Positions 5,172 through 6,406 of a stretch of DNA of 6,406 nt are shown here, piece after piece. Position numbers and translations under genes: made by a program. This DNA comes from Actinomycetales bacterium (GTDB taxonomy: Bacteria; Actinomycetota; Actinomycetes; Actinomycetales; Dermabacteraceae). Numbering within the stretch: the stretch's first letter is position 1; each line of letters opens with the position of its first letter. The notes under the pieces were generated by a model that worked only from the letters and a program-made list of their open reading frames with translations, had not been told where the DNA came from and did no database searches. The DNA lies in NCBI GenBank assembly GCA_012799425.1, contig JAAZLF010000634.1, forward strand, positions 1-6,406. Reading direction: 5' to 3'.

Positions 5172-5612
5172 ATGAGCTTCACCGTCTACCTCTCCGGCGA
5201 GATCCACACCGAGTGGCGCGCCGAGATCCAGCGCGGGGCCGAGGCCGCCGGGCTGGACGTGGTCTTCACCGCACCGGTGACCGACCATCCCGCGAGCGAC
5301 GCCGCCGGCGACCACCTGGGCGAGAACGACAGCCAGTTCTGGCGCGACCACCAGTCCGCCAAGGTCAACGCGATCCGCACCCGCACCCTGATCGAGCAGG
5401 CCGACATGGTCGTGGTCCGCTTCGGCGACAAGTACAAGCAGTGGAACGCCGCCTTCGACGCCGGCTACACCGCCGCGCTGGGCAAGCCCTACGTGACCCT
5501 CCACGACGCCGACATCATCCACCCGCTCAAGGAGGTCGACGCCGAGGCCCAGGCCTGGTGCACCACCACCGACCAGGTCGTGGAGACCCTGCGGTACGTG
5601 CTGAAGGCATGA
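5172..5612 (+). CDS. ytoQ: YtoQ family protein
   Basis: A 146-residue cytosolic protein of the YtoQ family, named after the Bacillus subtilis protein; its biochemical role is not established. Family marks are YLSGEIHTEWR at the N-terminus (6-16), TDHPASD (37-43), FWRDHQSAKVNAIRT (56-70) and RFGDKYKQWNAAFDAGYTAA (83-102) followed by LGKPYVTLH. The last region resembles the nucleotide-binding loop of nucleoside 2-deoxyribosyltransferases, where an acidic residue precedes a Gly-rich turn, so binding of a nucleoside or nucleotide is a reasonable guess. Length is normal and the whole family pattern is intact. It follows the VOC gene by 41 bases and probably shares its promoter and operator. Base composition is very GC-rich (about 73% over 5221-5340 by hand count), as expected of a resident gene. 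Confidence 0.9.
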   Translation: MSFTVYLSGEIHTEWRAEIQRGAEAAGLDVVFTAPVTDHPASDAAGDHLGENDSQFWRDHQSAKVNAIRTRTLIEQADMVVVRFGDKYKQWNAAFDAGYTAALGKPYVTLHDADIIHPLKEVDAEAQAWCTTTDQVVETLRYVLKA

Positions 5613-5658
5613 GCTGCGCCCATCCCTGGGGCGCCGTGCGGGGCCGGTCGCTCCAGAC

Positions 5659-5674
5659 CCCCTGACGTCAGGGG
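5659..5674. terminator. Perfect palindrome between ytoQ and phoD
   Basis: CCCCTGACGTCAGGGG is a perfect 16-bp palindrome, 46 bases after the ytoQ stop and 35 bases from the phoD stop on the other strand. As RNA from either strand it folds into a six-base-pair stem with an ACGT loop. Its location between convergent genes suggests a bidirectional terminator, though no T tract follows on either side. A protein-binding site is the alternative. Confidence 0.5.
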
Positions 5675-5709
5675 ACGCCGGTGCCTGCCGTCCTCGCGGC
5701 CCGTTCTCC

Positions 5710-6406
5710 TCAGCGTTCCGGTGTCAAGGTCCGGGCATACTGCACCGCCCCGTTCGCGTCGACCAGCTCGACCGTGAACGACTCTCCCTGCGGGGCGATC
5801 TCGACCCGACCGAAGAACTGGCCGGTGCCGTCGCGCGGGGAACCCATCGCGGGCCCGGCCTTCTGGAAGTCGACCTCGGGCCCGAAGGTCCCGTCCATCT
5901 CGTTGGGGCCGAAGGAGCCGGCGTTGATCGGCCCGGCCACGAACTCCCAGAACGGCTCGAAGTCGGTGAACGCCGCGCGCTCGGGGGAGTAGTGGTGGGC
6001 GGCGCAGTAGTGGACGTCGCCGGTCAGGAACACCACGTTGCGGGTGCGCTGGCTCTTGATCCCGGACAGCAGCCGGGCGAGCTCGAGCTCGCGGCCCAGC
6101 GGAGCGCCGTCCTCGGCGTTGGCGATCGACTCCTGTCCGTCCCCGTCGGGGACGATGATGCCCAGCGGAAGGTCGGCGAGGATCACCTTCCACGTCGCCT
6201 GCGACCTCCGCAGCCCCTTGAGCAACCACTGCAGCTGCTCCTCCCCGAGGATCGCGGTGGCCTGCTGCTCGAGCCCGTCGGTGTTCTCGCCCTTGTGGGT
6301 GCGCATGTCCAGCACGAACACGTCCAGATCCGGGCCGCGCTCGAAGCGGCGGTAGATGCGCTCGGGCTCGAAACCGGTGCCATGGGACAGGGTGCGCCCG
6401 TCGGCG
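5710..6406 (-). CDS. phoD: PhoD-like phosphatase (alkaline phosphatase D family), C-terminal part
   Basis: The last 231 residues of a minus-strand gene whose start lies beyond the right edge. It belongs to the PhoD family of metal-dependent phosphomonoesterases and phosphodiesterases, usually exported proteins that release phosphate from organic esters, using Ca and Fe in B. subtilis PhoD. Visible in order: IYRRFERGPDLDVFVLDMRT, the usual strand before the catalytic region; LGEEQLQWLLKGLRRSQATW, the family's helix; then WKVILADLP; and the metal-binding NVVFLTGDVHYCAAHHY with Asp and His of GDVH at 6010-6021. The tail has the FEPFWEFVAGPINAGSF segment and a closing beta strand with GQFFGRVEI and FTVELVD. 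The signal peptide and first metal ligands are outside the window. The stop is TGA at 5710-5712. It converges with ytoQ. Confidence 0.88.
   Translation of the reverse strand, partial: ADGRTLSHGTGFEPERIYRRFERGPDLDVFVLDMRTHKGENTDGLEQQATAILGEEQLQWLLKGLRRSQATWKVILADLPLGIIVPDGDGQESIANAEDGAPLGRELELARLLSGIKSQRTRNVVFLTGDVHYCAAHHYSPERAAFTDFEPFWEFVAGPINAGSFGPNEMDGTFGPEVDFQKAGPAMGSPRDGTGQFFGRVEIAPQGESFTVELVDANGAVQYARTLTPER

Noticed and set aside
5489..6229. 246-residue minus-strand frame overlapping phoD
   Set aside because: It is phoD read out of frame; the Arg/Gly-rich translation lacks motifs, while the phoD frame has GDVH and the family tail.
1..6406. CRISPR array, tRNA, rRNA or insertion sequence
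   Set aside because: No regularly spaced direct repeats, no cloverleaf-forming stretch, no rRNA-like sequence and no transposase or integrase frame was seen on either strand.

Overview
The window looks like chromosomal DNA from a high-GC actinobacterium, probably of the order Micrococcales. This is an inference from the very G/C-rich third codon positions, the TAnnnT -10 boxes placed for leaderless transcripts, and the type of families present (DUF6357-like, short TrhO, YtoQ, VOC and PhoD proteins). No RNA gene, CRISPR array, transposase or integrase is visible. The genus cannot be fixed from the sequence alone.

Left part (1-2213, + strand). After about 300 bases with no convincing gene come two genes that look like stand-alone immunity or accessory genes. 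One is a 163-residue DUF6357-like protein. The other is a 438-residue protein whose first part carries the PoNi (DUF1910/DUF1911) signature of immunity proteins against PoNe DNase toxins, with a second, separate domain fused behind it. No toxin gene is present. This part uses codons rare in such genomes (TTA, ATA, AGA), and its G+C is visibly lower around the start of the second gene, which suggests acquired DNA. It is the most unusual part of the window.

Middle (2214-4545). A small ABM-type monooxygenase on the + strand converges on a minus-strand group. In transcription order that group is trhO (tRNA U34 hydroxylase, rhodanese fold), a TetR regulator that has lost its DNA-binding N-terminus, and a GNAT acetyltransferase whose start overlaps the TetR stop by ATGA. 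A large nested inverted repeat sits exactly where the missing TetR half should begin.

Right part (4546-6406). Divergent from trhO is a two-gene + strand unit: a VOC/glyoxalase-like protein and the YtoQ-family protein. It is preceded by a -10 box and a 20-bp near-perfect palindrome of MarR-operator type that covers the predicted transcription start. YtoQ converges, across a perfect 16-bp palindrome, on the C-terminal part of a PhoD-like phosphatase that runs off the right edge.

Most of the right half is ordinary core or accessory metabolism. Points worth following are the putative double-domain orphan immunity protein, the decapitated TetR with its adjoining hairpin, and the operator in front of the VOC-ytoQ unit.
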